Under the pieces are notes generated by a model. It saw only the letters and a program-made list of their open reading frames with translations. It ran no database searches and had not been told where the DNA came from. A program made the position numbers and the translations under genes. From assembly GCF_022427145.1 (NCBI RefSeq), contig NZ_JAKSXN010000049.1:1-42035 (forward strand): a stretch of DNA of 42,035 nt. Direction: 5' to 3'. Below are positions 1-7,728 of the stretch, in pieces. Within the stretch, counting starts at the first letter, position 1; every line of letters begins with the position of its first letter. Source of the stretch: Paenibacillus timonensis. GTDB lineage: Bacteria > Bacillota > Bacilli > Paenibacillales > Paenibacillaceae.

Positions 1-104
1 GTTTTTACAACATTATTCGAGACGGGCCAGTTAGGCCTAGTGAAATGTTGCAGTTTTTACAACATTTTTGGATACTGGCCGATCATACCCGATAAAATGT
101 TGCA
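1..104. repeat. Two tandem 52-nt intergenic repeat units
   Basis: Two head-to-tail units, each exactly 52 nt, lie at 1-52 and 53-104. Both begin with GTTTTTACAACATT and end with AAATGTTGCA, while the middle 28 nt diverge. Within each unit CAACATT near the left end is complementary to AATGTTG near the right end, so each can fold into a long hairpin. Unit 1 starts at the first base of the window, so the array may continue to the left. No coding function is seen. The origin is unknown; a REP-like dispersed intergenic element is the simplest reading. Confidence 0.7.
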
Positions 105-136
105 CGTGATCCAACATATCGCCGGGAACACAGATT

Positions 137-175
137 ACGCGAGCCACGGAAGAAGTTCCGGGCACGCGTTTTTTG
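137..175 (+). terminator. Intrinsic terminator for a gene left of the window
   Basis: Outer arms ACGCG and CGCGT and inner arms CGGAA and TTCCG (loop GAAG) form a hairpin followed by TTTTTT on the plus strand. No plus-strand gene in the window precedes it, so it probably ends a gene beyond the left edge. The remaining bases up to 279 show nothing recognisable. Confidence 0.6.
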
Positions 176-279
176 CGTTTTATGTGTTTTTGGAAGCTGG
201 AACGGACCGCAAAGACGTGGAGGTCAGTCTGGAGCCTCGAAACGCTTCCGCCTCATGTTCACCGCCATCCCTCGTCCGA

Positions 280-1428
280 TTACGCTTCGTTCCGCGGCAT
301 CCAAATCCGGTAGTTTCCGCTTAACGCCAGCAGCGCGAACAGGTAGAGGCAATTGTCGTAATAGCGACGTTTGCCGGTTCGAACCGGAGTGTTCCAGAAC
401 AGCTCGACGCTCGCTTTCGCTTGGGGGCCTTCGGCTGCCAGCGACGCCATCGCATTGGTGGCAAGCAATCCGACCGGGTGAAGCGCTGGTTCCTCGAACG
501 GCTCGCCCGATATCGTGTAGCGGCGATAATCCTCCGGCTCCTTATCGGCGAAGAACGCCTGAATTTTGCCCGCCGTCTCCCGCTGCCAAGGATCGGCGGC
601 GAACCACTCCCAGTCGAGGCCAAGATTAGCCGCCACCCGATAGGCATCGCTATAAAAGTGGCCGAACCCCCGCTCGTTATTCGGCGTTCCATCATAATAC
701 GCATACTCCGGCGCTAGCCCCGTGACCGGGTGGCAGGAGAGGTGCAGGTATTGCCGGCTCGCCTCGGCCGCATCCTTCCAGAACGACCGGTCCTCCGGAT
801 ACGCCCACAGCGCAAACAGCTCGTAAAAATGAGGCAGATGATAGGATGGATCGGAAAACTCGCAGTTCGGGATAAACTTGATCAGCTTGTTGTCCGGATT
901 CCACATAGGATCACCAACTCCGTCTTCCCCCTGGTGCAGACAGGTACGCAGCAAGTCCCGCGCCTGGGTGCCATAGTTGAACGGCACCTCCCGGTCGCCC
1001 CAGCGGTGGGAGGCAAACAGCAGCGCCAGTGCAAAATACTCCTCGCCGTCCGGCGCCGGCCCGTTCGACAGACGTTTGCCGTCCGGTGCGCAGGACCAGG
1101 CGAAATAACCGGCGTTCTCCCCTTCGGTCATGTACATATAAGTGATCGTCCATTTCCATAACCGGTCGAACACGTCCTGACGGTCGTATTGAACGGCCAT
1201 CATCATTCCGTAAGACATGCCCTCCGTTCGCACGTCGAGGTTCCCCGTATCCAGCATATAACCCATATCCTCGCCGGAAGGGTAATAGATGCGCGTCTCC
1301 TCGTCCCCTTCAAATAATTGCTTCCACGTTTCGTCCAGCCGACGCCGGACCGCCTCCTCCCCATAGCCGTATTCCGCCAGCAAGTTCCGATATTTTCCGG
1401 TATAGAAAGCTCCTTGGCGCTCCCTCAT
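280..1428 (-). CDS. rex: GH8 reducing-end xylose-releasing exo-oligoxylanase
   Basis: This is a glycoside hydrolase family 8 enzyme of the Rex type (compare Bacillus halodurans Rex), which removes single xylose units from the reducing end of xylo-oligosaccharides. There is no signal peptide, so it should act in the cytoplasm on imported oligomers. The chosen start gives 382 residues, close to the usual Rex length; it is preceded by a strong GGAGGAGG about 10 nt upstream, whereas an in-frame ATG at 1494 has no such site. Glu69 in RTEGMSYGMM fits the catalytic acid and Asp261 in HFYSDAYR the catalytic base. The gene is divergent from the uronate regulator, across a 332-nt intergenic region. Its products complement the GH10/GH43/GH67 enzymes encoded 12 kb away. 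The family call is secure; activity on the reducing end is inferred from family similarity. Confidence 0.9.
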   Translation of the reverse strand: MRERQGAFYTGKYRNLLAEYGYGEEAVRRRLDETWKQLFEGDEETRIYYPSGEDMGYMLDTGNLDVRTEGMSYGMMMAVQYDRQDVFDRLWKWTITYMYMTEGENAGYFAWSCAPDGKRLSNGPAPDGEEYFALALLFASHRWGDREVPFNYGTQARDLLRTCLHQGEDGVGDPMWNPDNKLIKFIPNCEFSDPSYHLPHFYELFALWAYPEDRSFWKDAAEASRQYLHLSCHPVTGLAPEYAYYDGTPNNERGFGHFYSDAYRVAANLGLDWEWFAADPWQRETAGKIQAFFADKEPEDYRRYTISGEPFEEPALHPVGLLATNAMASLAAEGPQAKASVELFWNTPVRTGKRRYYDNCLYLFALLALSGNYRIWMPRNEA

Positions 1429-1604
1429 GTATTTGCCGCCTCCTCCTCGTTTCAGCTTGTTTTGTCGAGATATCAACGTAAACGTAACACGCATCGCCCG
1501 AGAGATTCCATGTGCATTTCGCGCTTTTATTTATCCAAATCGAGCTCAATAGCCGCGCAGGTGTATGCGCATTCAAAAAGGTGCGAAACGCGTTGATTTT
1601 TTGC

Positions 1605-1633
1605 TTGCAAACCACAACGTTCCATACTACCAT
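1605..1633 (+). promoter_or_regulatory. Sigma-A-like promoter of gntR-uxuA-uxuB
   Basis: A -35 element TTGCAA (1605-1610), a 17-nt spacer and a -10 element TACCAT (1628-1633) face the gntR operon. The -10 sequence is the left part of the palindrome at 1626-1647. Predicted transcription would start near 1640, leaving a leader of about 120 nt. Confidence 0.5.
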
Positions 1634-1647
1634 ACAAGTATGGTAGT
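1626..1647. promoter_or_regulatory. Palindromic operator, probably for the adjacent GntR protein
   Basis: Perfect 10-bp inverted repeat arms ACTACCATAC and GTATGGTAGT are separated by AA. The site covers the predicted -10 box and start point of the gntR-uxuA-uxuB promoter. FadR-type GntR regulators of hexuronate genes (UxuR, ExuR) bind palindromes with a GGTA/TACC core, as here. Autorepression relieved by a uronate intermediate is therefore inferred. Confidence 0.7.
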
Positions 1648-1661
1648 TAGATGAGTTGAGG

Positions 1662-1746
1662 ATGGGTACGAGGATGGGTACGAGTATGAGCAAGTGTATG
1701 AGCAACGGCTAGAGCTAGACCAAACCTAGACCACAACCTAGATCAA
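1662..1746 (+). repeat. Minisatellite leader with a 16-codon repeat mini-ORF
   Basis: Four 12-nt units follow one another from 1662, each beginning with ATG: ATGGGTACGAGG, ATGGGTACGAGT, ATGAGCAAGTGT and ATGAGCAACGGC, then TAG at 1710-1712. Read in frame they spell MGTRMGTSMSKCMSNG. Three CTAGACC-like repeats follow (near 1715, 1726 and 1738), leading into the AAAGGAGGTGA ribosome site of gntR. There is no separate good ribosome-binding site for the mini-ORF, so translation is uncertain. Confidence 0.6.
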
Positions 1747-1760
1747 AAGGAGGTGACGGG

Positions 1761-2444
1761 ATGAGCGACAAATGGCTGACGCAGCCGGGATCGGCGGGGA
1801 ACGCGGTGTATGCCAAGCTGAAGGAGCAAATTGTCACGCTGGAGCTGCCGCCGGGAACGACCCTATCCGAAAAAGAAATGTCGCTGGCCTTTCAAGTCAG
1901 CCGAACTCCGGTTCGGGAAAGCTTCGTGCGGCTGGCGCAGGAGGGGCTGGTGGTCGTCCTGCCGCAACGCGGCACGCGGGTATCGCTGATCGACCCCGAG
2001 CTCGTGGAGGAAGCGCGGTTTATGCGGGAACAGCTGGAGCGCGCCGTGATCCGGCTCGCCTGCGAACGGTTCCCGGAAGAAGCGCTGGCCGCGCTGGCCG
2101 ACAACCTGGCCCGCCAGCAGGACAGCATCCGCCGGCACGACAATCACGCGATGTTTGCGCTGGATGAGGAGTTCCACCGCATTCTATTCGCCGGCTGCCG
2201 CAAGCTGGGCACCTGGGACGTCATCCAACAGATGAACGCCCATCTCAACCGGACGCGGGTGCTGTGGCTGACGACCGATCCGCATTGGGAGAATCTTTAC
2301 GAACAGCATCAAGCCATGCGCGAAGCGATCGCCAGCGGTGACGCCGACCGGGCCGACCGGTTGATGATGGAGCATTTGCATCTCAGCATTTCCAATTTGC
2401 CGGTACTGCAGGAGCGGTATCCGGACTATTTTAAGCAAAGCTAA
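1761..2444 (+). CDS. GntR family (FadR/FCD type) transcriptional regulator
   Basis: The 227-residue protein has an N-terminal winged helix-turn-helix (about residues 12-75, with FQVSRTPVRESFVRLAQEGL typical of GntR) and an all-helical FCD ligand-binding domain (about 85-215). FCD members next to hexuronate genes usually bind a sugar acid and repress catabolism. The start is fixed by AAAGGAGGTGA just upstream. The gene is first in an apparent operon with uxuA (33-nt gap) and uxuB (44-nt gap), so it is probably the local regulator of glucuronate breakdown. The likely operator is the palindrome at 1626-1647. The effector is not determinable from sequence; fructuronate or glucuronate are candidates by analogy with UxuR. 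Confidence 0.9.
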   Translation: MSDKWLTQPGSAGNAVYAKLKEQIVTLELPPGTTLSEKEMSLAFQVSRTPVRESFVRLAQEGLVVVLPQRGTRVSLIDPELVEEARFMREQLERAVIRLACERFPEEALAALADNLARQQDSIRRHDNHAMFALDEEFHRILFAGCRKLGTWDVIQQMNAHLNRTRVLWLTTDPHWENLYEQHQAMREAIASGDADRADRLMMEHLHLSISNLPVLQERYPDYFKQS

Positions 2445-2477
2445 CGCTTCGCAAATAACCAGATAGGCGGTGAAGGG

Positions 2478-3551
2478 ATGCGAATGACATTTCGCTGGTT
2501 CGGCGAAGGCAACGACACGGTAACGCTGGATCAGATCAAGCAAATCCCCGGGGTGGAGGGCTTGGTATGGTCGCTGCACGACGTGCCCGCGGGGGACGAA
2601 TGGCCGATGGACAAAATCGAGGAAGTGAAGCGGCAAGCGGATCGCTACGGTTTTCACCTGGAGGTTGTGGAGAGCGTCAACGTGCACGAGGACATTAAGC
2701 TGGGCTTACCGTCGCGCGACCGGTACATCGAAAACTACAAGCGGACGATCGAGAAAGTCGCCAAGGTGGGCGTCAAGGTGATCTGCTATAACTTCATGCC
2801 GATCTTCGACTGGCTGCGTACCGATTTGCATAAGGCGTCGGGGGACGGTTCGACGGCGTTATTTTATGAAAAAGCCCGCATTCACAATATCGATCCGTTC
2901 GAGCTGGTAAAGGTCATCAACCAAAACAGCGCGCTGACGATGCCCGGCTGGGAGCCGGAGCGGCTCACGCAATTGACCTCCCTGTTCGAAGCGTATCGCG
3001 GCGTTACGGAAGAGGGTCTTTGGCGCAACCTGGAGTATTTCCTGAAGGAAATCGTTCCGGTGGCCGAGCAGCACGGGATTAAGATGGCCATTCACCCAGA
3101 CGACCCGCCGTGGTCGATCTTTGGACTGCCGCGCATCATCACCAGCCAGCAAAATCTGCGCCGCTTCCTGAAGCTGGTCGACAGCCCTTCTAACGGAATC
3201 ACGTTATGCAGCGGGTCGCTCGGAGCCAATCCGGACAACGATATCATCGCGATGATCCATGAATTCCATGACCGGATCCCGTTTGCCCATATCCGCAACG
3301 TGCGCGTGTTCGACAACGGCGATTTCATGGAAACGTCGCACCGGACCCAGGACGGCACCGTCGATATCGCCGGCATTGTCAAAGCGTATTTTGACACCGG
3401 GTTCACGGGGTATGCCCGTCCCGACCACGGCCGACACATCTGGGGCGAGGAATGCCGTCCGGGGTACGGCCTGTACGACCGGGCGCTCGGCATCATGTAT
3501 CTGTGGGGCTTGTGGGACGCATATGCCAAGCAGTCCGACCAGCTGAACTAA
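2478..3551 (+). CDS. uxuA: D-mannonate dehydratase
   Basis: The 357-residue protein matches UxuA from its N-terminus ([18 protein letters not shown]) onward. The enzyme dehydrates D-mannonate to 2-keto-3-deoxy-D-gluconate in the hexuronate pathway and is a metal-dependent TIM-barrel protein of the xylose-isomerase-like fold. Conserved stretches include [15 protein letters not shown] (metal and substrate region, about residue 203 on), an [13 protein letters not shown] stretch, HIRN and, near the C-terminus, DHGRHIWGE. The start has GGTGAAGG just upstream. It lies between the GntR regulator and the mannonate oxidoreductase, so the two consecutive steps of the pathway are encoded together. Length is normal for the Gram-positive form and nothing appears missing. 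Confidence 0.97.
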   Translation: MRMTFRWFGEGNDTVTLDQIKQIPGVEGLVWSLHDVPAGDEWPMDKIEEVKRQADRYGFHLEVVESVNVHEDIKLGLPSRDRYIENYKRTIEKVAKVGVKVICYNFMPIFDWLRTDLHKASGDGSTALFYEKARIHNIDPFELVKVINQNSALTMPGWEPERLTQLTSLFEAYRGVTEEGLWRNLEYFLKEIVPVAEQHGIKMAIHPDDPPWSIFGLPRIITSQQNLRRFLKLVDSPSNGITLCSGSLGANPDNDIIAMIHEFHDRIPFAHIRNVRVFDNGDFMETSHRTQDGTVDIAGIVKAYFDTGFTGYARPDHGRHIWGEECRPGYGLYDRALGIMYLWGLWDAYAKQSDQLN

Positions 3552-3595
3552 TCGATCTTCCTTCATTAACGGTGAAAAAAGGAGTGGAGCAACCG

Positions 3596-4450
3596 ATGAG
3601 CAACTTGCCAGTACATCCCGCATTGGCCGGCAAAACGGCCGTCATTACCGGCGGCGCCGGGATCCTGTGCCGGGCGATGGCCCGCGAGCTGGGCCGCCAG
3701 GGGGCAAAGGTAGCGATCTTGAACCGCACGCTCGCCAAGGGAGAAGCCGTAGCGGAACAAATTCGCGCCGACGGCGGCACGGCGGCCGCATTCGCCTGCG
3801 ACGTGACGGACGCCGAGAGCGTTAAGGCAGCTGAAGCGGCCGTTCGGGAGCTTTATGGCCCGTGCGATATTCTAGTCAATGGGGCCGGCGGCAATAATGC
3901 CAGTGCGAATACGACAAATGAGATTTTTCGACTGGGGGATGACGCGAATCCCGACGTCACCAGTTTTTTTGACCTCAGCATCCCCGGCGTTCGCGGCGTT
4001 CTTGACTTAAACTTCACCGGGACGTTGATCCCGACGCAAATTTTCGCCAAAGAAATGATCGGGCGGCCCGGCGCGACGATCATCAACATCTCCTCCATGA
4101 GCTCGTACAGCCCGATGACGAAAGTTCCGGCTTATAGCGCGGCCAAAGCAGCGATCAACAATCTGACGCAGTGGCTGGCCGTGCATTTGGCGGAATCCGG
4201 CATTCGCGTGAATTCGGTCGCACCGGGATTTTTTCTGACCGAACAGAACCGCAACTTGCTGACGAACCCGGACGGATCGCTAACCGAACGTTCGCATAAA
4301 ATCATCACCCATACCCCGATGCGCCGATTCGGCGTTCCGGAGGATTTGCTGGGCACGCTGCTGTGGCTGGCGGACGCCGAGACGTCCGGCTTCGTCACCG
4401 GCACGGTCATTCCGGTCGACGGCGGATTCATGGCTTATTCCGGCGTCTAG
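3596..4450 (+). CDS. uxuB: SDR-type D-mannonate oxidoreductase (fructuronate reductase)
   Basis: This is a 284-residue short-chain dehydrogenase/reductase. The nucleotide-binding [12 protein letters not shown] is near residue 20, NGAGG follows about 70 residues later, and the catalytic Ser and Tyr-x3-Lys pair (SSMSSYS, then [10 protein letters not shown]) is present. The start at 3596 follows an AAAAGGAGTGGAG site; a 48-residue upstream extension overlapping uxuA is rejected. Its position directly after uxuA, as in the B. subtilis uxu/yjm locus where uxuB is also an SDR protein, supports reduction of D-fructuronate to D-mannonate with NAD(P)H. It differs from the unrelated long-chain UxuB of enterics. 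A gluconate-type oxidoreductase activity cannot be excluded from sequence alone. Confidence 0.85.
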   Translation: MSNLPVHPALAGKTAVITGGAGILCRAMARELGRQGAKVAILNRTLAKGEAVAEQIRADGGTAAAFACDVTDAESVKAAEAAVRELYGPCDILVNGAGGNNASANTTNEIFRLGDDANPDVTSFFDLSIPGVRGVLDLNFTGTLIPTQIFAKEMIGRPGATIINISSMSSYSPMTKVPAYSAAKAAINNLTQWLAVHLAESGIRVNSVAPGFFLTEQNRNLLTNPDGSLTERSHKIITHTPMRRFGVPEDLLGTLLWLADAETSGFVTGTVIPVDGGFMAYSGV

Positions 4451-4558
4451 GCGGAAGCGCCTTCCCGCAGGAGCTGAGCTTGACGCCGGCGCGTCATACA
4501 GCTGCCGGTACGTTCTGGTCGTCTCGCTTTAAACGCAGAGTACAATGGCGAGACATAG

Positions 4559-4608
4559 AAAAACGGTTGGTATCGGAGGAACCCTCGCCTCCTGTACCAA
4601 CCGTTTTT
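4559..4608. terminator. Bidirectional terminator between uxuB and the fusion remnant
   Basis: Perfect 14-bp arms AAAAACGGTTGGTA (4559-4572) and TACCAACCGTTTTT (4595-4608) enclose a loop that can pair further. The T-run on both strands suits the convergent genes on either side. Confidence 0.9.
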
Positions 4609-4620
4609 GACGTTTATGAA

Positions 4621-5109
4621 TTAATAATCCCCGACCCGATCAATGGTGCGAAGCGTTAGCACCGCGTTCAGCAACCCCAGCAAGGCGAATCCCCCAATGA
4701 TCAACCCTTGATTGAAATCGAACATATACGAGAAGTTTTGCGCCTGCATCAAAATAAGAGCGCAGAGGACGGCCGGAATCGTCGCCCGCCGGATGACGCC
4801 GAAGTAGAACAAGGGAACCAGCCCGATCAGCGCGGAGATCGCGGAGCTGACGAGCATCTGCCACAGGAATGCGGCGATTTCGGCTCCTGTGAGCGAGTCC
4901 TCCAGGAAGCCGTACGCTTCATTCAGCAAGTAGGTCGTCACGCCGCTCAACAAGAAACTCATCAACGATACGGCAAACACCGCCATCCCGATAAACACGA
5001 TCTTCGCCAAGAATAACCGCCGACGGCTGATCGGATACTGCCGCAGATGCTGACGAATCAGTTCGCTGATTTCGCGGTCGTCTTCGATGAGTAAGATGGT
5101 TTTCCTCAT
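4621..5109 (-). pseudogene. In-frame fusion remnant: response-regulator N-terminus joined to ABC permease C-terminus
   Basis: The 162-residue reading frame begins like an OmpR-type response regulator (MRKTILLIEDDREISELI, with the acidic pair that binds metal). After about residue 24 it turns abruptly into the C-terminal part of an ABC-2-type permease: YPISRRRLF is a typical cytosolic turn in such proteins, followed by about four hydrophobic segments to the end. A receiver domain is about 120 residues, so the phospho-acceptor Asp, the DNA-binding domain and the first half of the permease are missing. The natural reading is a deletion that removed most of a regulator-kinase-ATPase-permease operon and joined the ends in frame near 5037. 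The ribosome site (GAGAGGTGA) and a TATAAT at 5142-5147 remain, so it may still be expressed. It is probably non-functional. Confidence 0.75.
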
Positions 5110-5272
5110 TCCGTCACCTCTCTTGCGGTAAGTTTTTCCTTATTATAACGGGTCGCGGCCAAATGCGGGGGTAGGAGTCGCAAAAAAGGAAGGAATACGA
5201 CGCCAGCGAAGAGAATAAGGGAAGGAGAAGAAAACGAAGCTTCACTCCACGCCAAAGGAGATGCGAAGAGAC

Positions 5273-5905
5273 ATGTCTAGCTATCAAGTGATCAATGAAG
5301 TTTCCGTCCGGGAAAAAGCCGTCGCCTTTACGTTCGACGACGGCCCCAATCCGCTGTATACCCCGCAGGTTCTGGAAATTTTCCGGGAAGTACAAGGAAA
5401 AGCGACCTTCTTCATGATCGGCACGCAGATCGAGAAAAGCCTGGAAACCGCGAAGGCCGTTCACGAGCAAGGCCATGAGATCGGCAACCACACTTACACG
5501 CACCCGCACCTGCCCGAACTGAGCTCCGAAGAAGTTCGCCGGGAATTGCAACTGACGGAGGAGCTGATCCGGCGGGTGACCGGGGCCAAACCGAAGGTCT
5601 ACCGTCCGCCTTATATCGATACTTCCGAGGAGGTTGCCGCGATCACCGCCGGCGAATTCGGGTATCCCGCGATCGGGGCGGTGAACGGCACGGCAACGGA
5701 CTGGGAGATGCCCGGCGTCACGCACATCGTGGAAAAGACGCGGGAGCAGGTTCGCCCGGGCAGCTTCCTGCTGTTCCATGACGGCTTCGACGATCGTTCC
5801 CAAACCATTGAAGCCGTGCGGATCCTGGCTGCCGAGCTGACGGCCGCCGGGTATCGGCTGGTCACGGTCAGCGAGCTGCTCGCATTGAGCGAAGCAGAAT
5901 CATAA
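5273..5905 (+). CDS. Polysaccharide deacetylase (NodB domain, CE4)
   Basis: The 210-residue protein is almost only a NodB homology domain. It has TFDDGP (metal-binding and catalytic Asp pair), HTYTHP (the two metal-binding His), RPPY, and a late LFHDG carrying the His of motif 5. Carbohydrate esterase family 4 enzymes remove N- or O-acetyl groups from peptidoglycan, chitin oligomers or xylan. No signal peptide or membrane anchor is visible, so a cytoplasmic role or an unusual export route is possible. I chose ATG 5273 because AAAGGAG (5254-5260) abuts the earlier ATG 5261 with no spacing. The closeness of xylan genes makes acetylxylan or acetylated oligosaccharides attractive substrates, but that is inference. 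Confidence 0.9.
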   Translation: MSSYQVINEVSVREKAVAFTFDDGPNPLYTPQVLEIFREVQGKATFFMIGTQIEKSLETAKAVHEQGHEIGNHTYTHPHLPELSSEEVRRELQLTEELIRRVTGAKPKVYRPPYIDTSEEVAAITAGEFGYPAIGAVNGTATDWEMPGVTHIVEKTREQVRPGSFLLFHDGFDDRSQTIEAVRILAAELTAAGYRLVTVSELLALSEAES

Positions 5906-5924
5906 GCCATATAGCCATAAGCCC

Positions 5925-5974
5925 AAAAAGGCCAAAAGGGCCGCGCTGATCACGCGCTCCTTTTGGCCATTTTT
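5925..5974. terminator. Bidirectional terminator between the deacetylase and cobA
   Basis: GGCCAAAAGG and CCTTTTGGCC arms with inner GCGC pairing around TGATCA are flanked by AAAAA on one side and TTTTT on the other. It serves the convergent deacetylase and nir operon ends. Confidence 0.85.
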
Positions 5975-6043
5975 CACCCGGCAGGCTTGCTGAACCTGGT
6001 GGCGAAATGTAAAAGTGCAGTTCATTTTCAACTAGACGGCCTC

Positions 6044-6817
6044 TTACGACCCGTAATACACTTCCGCCTGAAGTTCGAATAACTGCAACTGCTCGCGGAC
6101 GCGCACGACTTCGCCGACGAGGATGAGCGCCGGGTTGCTGAGCTTCACGGCAGCAGCCAGCTTGTGCATATCGTCCAAGGTGCAGGTAAACGTGCGCTGC
6201 CTGCGGGTCGTGCCGCTTTCGATCAACGCGACCGGCGTCTGGGCCGGCTTGCCGTGGCGGAGCAGCTCCCCGCGGATGGCGGCAAGCTGGCTGACGCCCA
6301 TATAAATCGCCAGCGTGTCGACGCTTTGCGCCAGCAGGTCCCAGCGAACCGGCTGGGTGTCGCCGGGGCAGCGGCTGCCGGTTACGCAGGCGAAGGAGGC
6401 GGCCGCCCCGCGGTGCGTCAGCGGCACGCCGGCGGAAGCCGCCGCGCCGAGCGCCGACGTGATGCCGGGAATCACCTCATAGGGGATTCCCGCGGCCGCC
6501 AGCGCCAGCGCCTCTTCCCCGCCGCGCCCGAAGACGAAGGGGTCGCCGCCTTTCAGGCGCACCACCCGTTTCCCTTCCAAGGCGTATCGGACCAGCCGCC
6601 GGTGGATGTCCTCCTGCGGCATCGCATGGCGTCCCGGCGCCTTGCCGCAGTAAACCAGCTCCGCGTAAGGCCCGGCGTACGCTAGCAGCTCTTCGCTGAC
6701 GAGGCGGTCGTACAACACGGCCTCGGCTTCGCGCAGCCGGTTCACCGCCTTGACCGTGATCAGCTCGGGGTCGCCGGGGCCCGCTCCGACAATACTCACC
6801 GTTCCGGGGCCCTTCAT
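6044..6817 (-). CDS. cobA: Uroporphyrinogen-III C-methyltransferase (SUMT)
   Basis: The 257-residue protein has the tetrapyrrole methylase fold. Motifs are VGAGPGDPELIT near the N-terminus, a YDRLVS motif, RLKGGDPFVFGRGGEE, and VIPGITSALGAAASAGVPLTHRG split across residues of the SAM site. It adds two methyl groups from SAM to uroporphyrinogen III to make precorrin-2, the precursor of the sirohaem that NirB needs. It overlaps the nirC stop by 4 nt (ATGA), the usual sign of translational coupling, and is last in nirB-nirD-nirC-cobA. The dehydrogenase/ferrochelatase step is not encoded here. B. subtilis has the equivalent gene as nasF in its nas operon. The domain is single, not a CysG fusion. 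Confidence 0.96.
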   Translation of the reverse strand: MKGPGTVSIVGAGPGDPELITVKAVNRLREAEAVLYDRLVSEELLAYAGPYAELVYCGKAPGRHAMPQEDIHRRLVRYALEGKRVVRLKGGDPFVFGRGGEEALALAAAGIPYEVIPGITSALGAAASAGVPLTHRGAAASFACVTGSRCPGDTQPVRWDLLAQSVDTLAIYMGVSQLAAIRGELLRHGKPAQTPVALIESGTTRRQRTFTCTLDDMHKLAAAVKLSNPALILVGEVVRVREQLQLFELQAEVYYGS

Positions 6818-7686
6818 AGGCGTTCCCCCGCCACGGACAACGCACGGCCGTCCGGCTCGACCGTCTCCGTTGCGGCAGCCCGAACCCCTACCTTATGCCG
6901 CAAGGTACCCTTTTGCGCGACATACAACATCAGACCGGTAAACACGACGCCCCCCAGAAAGTTGCCGATCAGGACGGGAATCTGGTTCCACAGCCACCAG
7001 TCGGCCAAGCTGACGTTCGCCCCGAGCAGCATCCCCGCCGGAATGACGAACATATTGACGACGGCATGCTCGAACCCCTGCGCAAAAAAGATCAGAATCG
7101 GCAGCCACATCGCCGCAATTTTGCCGGCCGTCGATTTCGAGGTCATAGCCATGACCACGCCAAGCGTCACCATCCAATTGCACAGAACCGCTTTGATGGT
7201 GACCAGCGCCAGCCCGCTGCCCCCCATATGCTTATAGGCCAGGGTCTTCGCTTCGCTCGTTTGGATCAGTGCCTGTACGAGCGGGTGGGACAGATCCGTG
7301 CCCATTTTCGTGATCGTCAGCCCATACAGGATCGCATAAACGGCGCAGCCGATCACATGCCCCAGAATCACCCAGCCGAAGCTGGACAGCATCCGCTTCA
7401 CCGAAACGCGCCGTTCCAGCACCGCCAGCGGGATCAAAGCGAAACTGCCGGTGACGAGCTCCAGGCCCAGCAGTACGATGATCACGAAGCCTACCGGAAA
7501 AATCACCGCCCCCACGATTCCCAGCGAGGTTTGCTGCGTCGCGGTCAACGCCAAGGTTGTGGCGAAAGCGAGGATTGCCCCGCCCAAAAATCCCTTTACC
7601 AGCAGCTGCAAGATGCTGAGGTTGGCTTTATTTTCCCCTGTCTCGATCATTGCTCCAAGTACTTCCCCCGGTTTAACGTAATCCAT
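6814..7686 (-). CDS. nirC: Formate/nitrite transporter family channel
   Basis: The 290-residue membrane protein of the FNT family has six hydrophobic segments and a polar C-terminal tail of about 30 residues. Family features include the N-terminal KANLSILQLLVKGFLGGAIL region, the ELVTGSF stretch, NWMVTLGV (inner pore region) and a late GNFLGGVVFTGLM helix. FNT pentamers move small monovalent anions such as nitrite, formate or hydrosulfide. Its place between nirD and cobA strongly suggests nitrite import (or export of excess) for the reductase encoded in the same operon. It starts 42 nt after nirD with an AAAGGAGTGGATGAACC-like ribosome site. Confidence 0.93.
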   Translation of the reverse strand: MDYVKPGEVLGAMIETGENKANLSILQLLVKGFLGGAILAFATTLALTATQQTSLGIVGAVIFPVGFVIIVLLGLELVTGSFALIPLAVLERRVSVKRMLSSFGWVILGHVIGCAVYAILYGLTITKMGTDLSHPLVQALIQTSEAKTLAYKHMGGSGLALVTIKAVLCNWMVTLGVVMAMTSKSTAGKIAAMWLPILIFFAQGFEHAVVNMFVIPAGMLLGANVSLADWWLWNQIPVLIGNFLGGVVFTGLMLYVAQKGTLRHKVGVRAAATETVEPDGRALSVAGERL

Positions 7687-7728
7687 GGTTCATCCACTCC
7701 TTTATCTGCGGCGGTATCTCAGGTAATG

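Larger units (their letters stand above)
1429..1760. other. Divergent intergenic region, rex / gntR
   Basis: This 332-nt stretch contains the ribosome-binding site of rex, an AT-richer middle part, a sigma-A-like promoter with an overlapping operator for the gntR side (1605-1647), and a repetitive leader (1662-1746). No convincing promoter was identified for the rex side. An AACGTAAACGTAA direct repeat at about 1478-1490 lies within the likely rex leader and may be regulatory, but this is uncertain. Confidence 0.5.

Noticed and set aside
1..104. Possible CRISPR array in the left-edge repeats
   Set aside because: Only two units are seen, the identical part is 14 and 10 nt at the unit ends rather than a 25-40-nt repeat, and the ends are complementary to each other. 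No cas gene is nearby.
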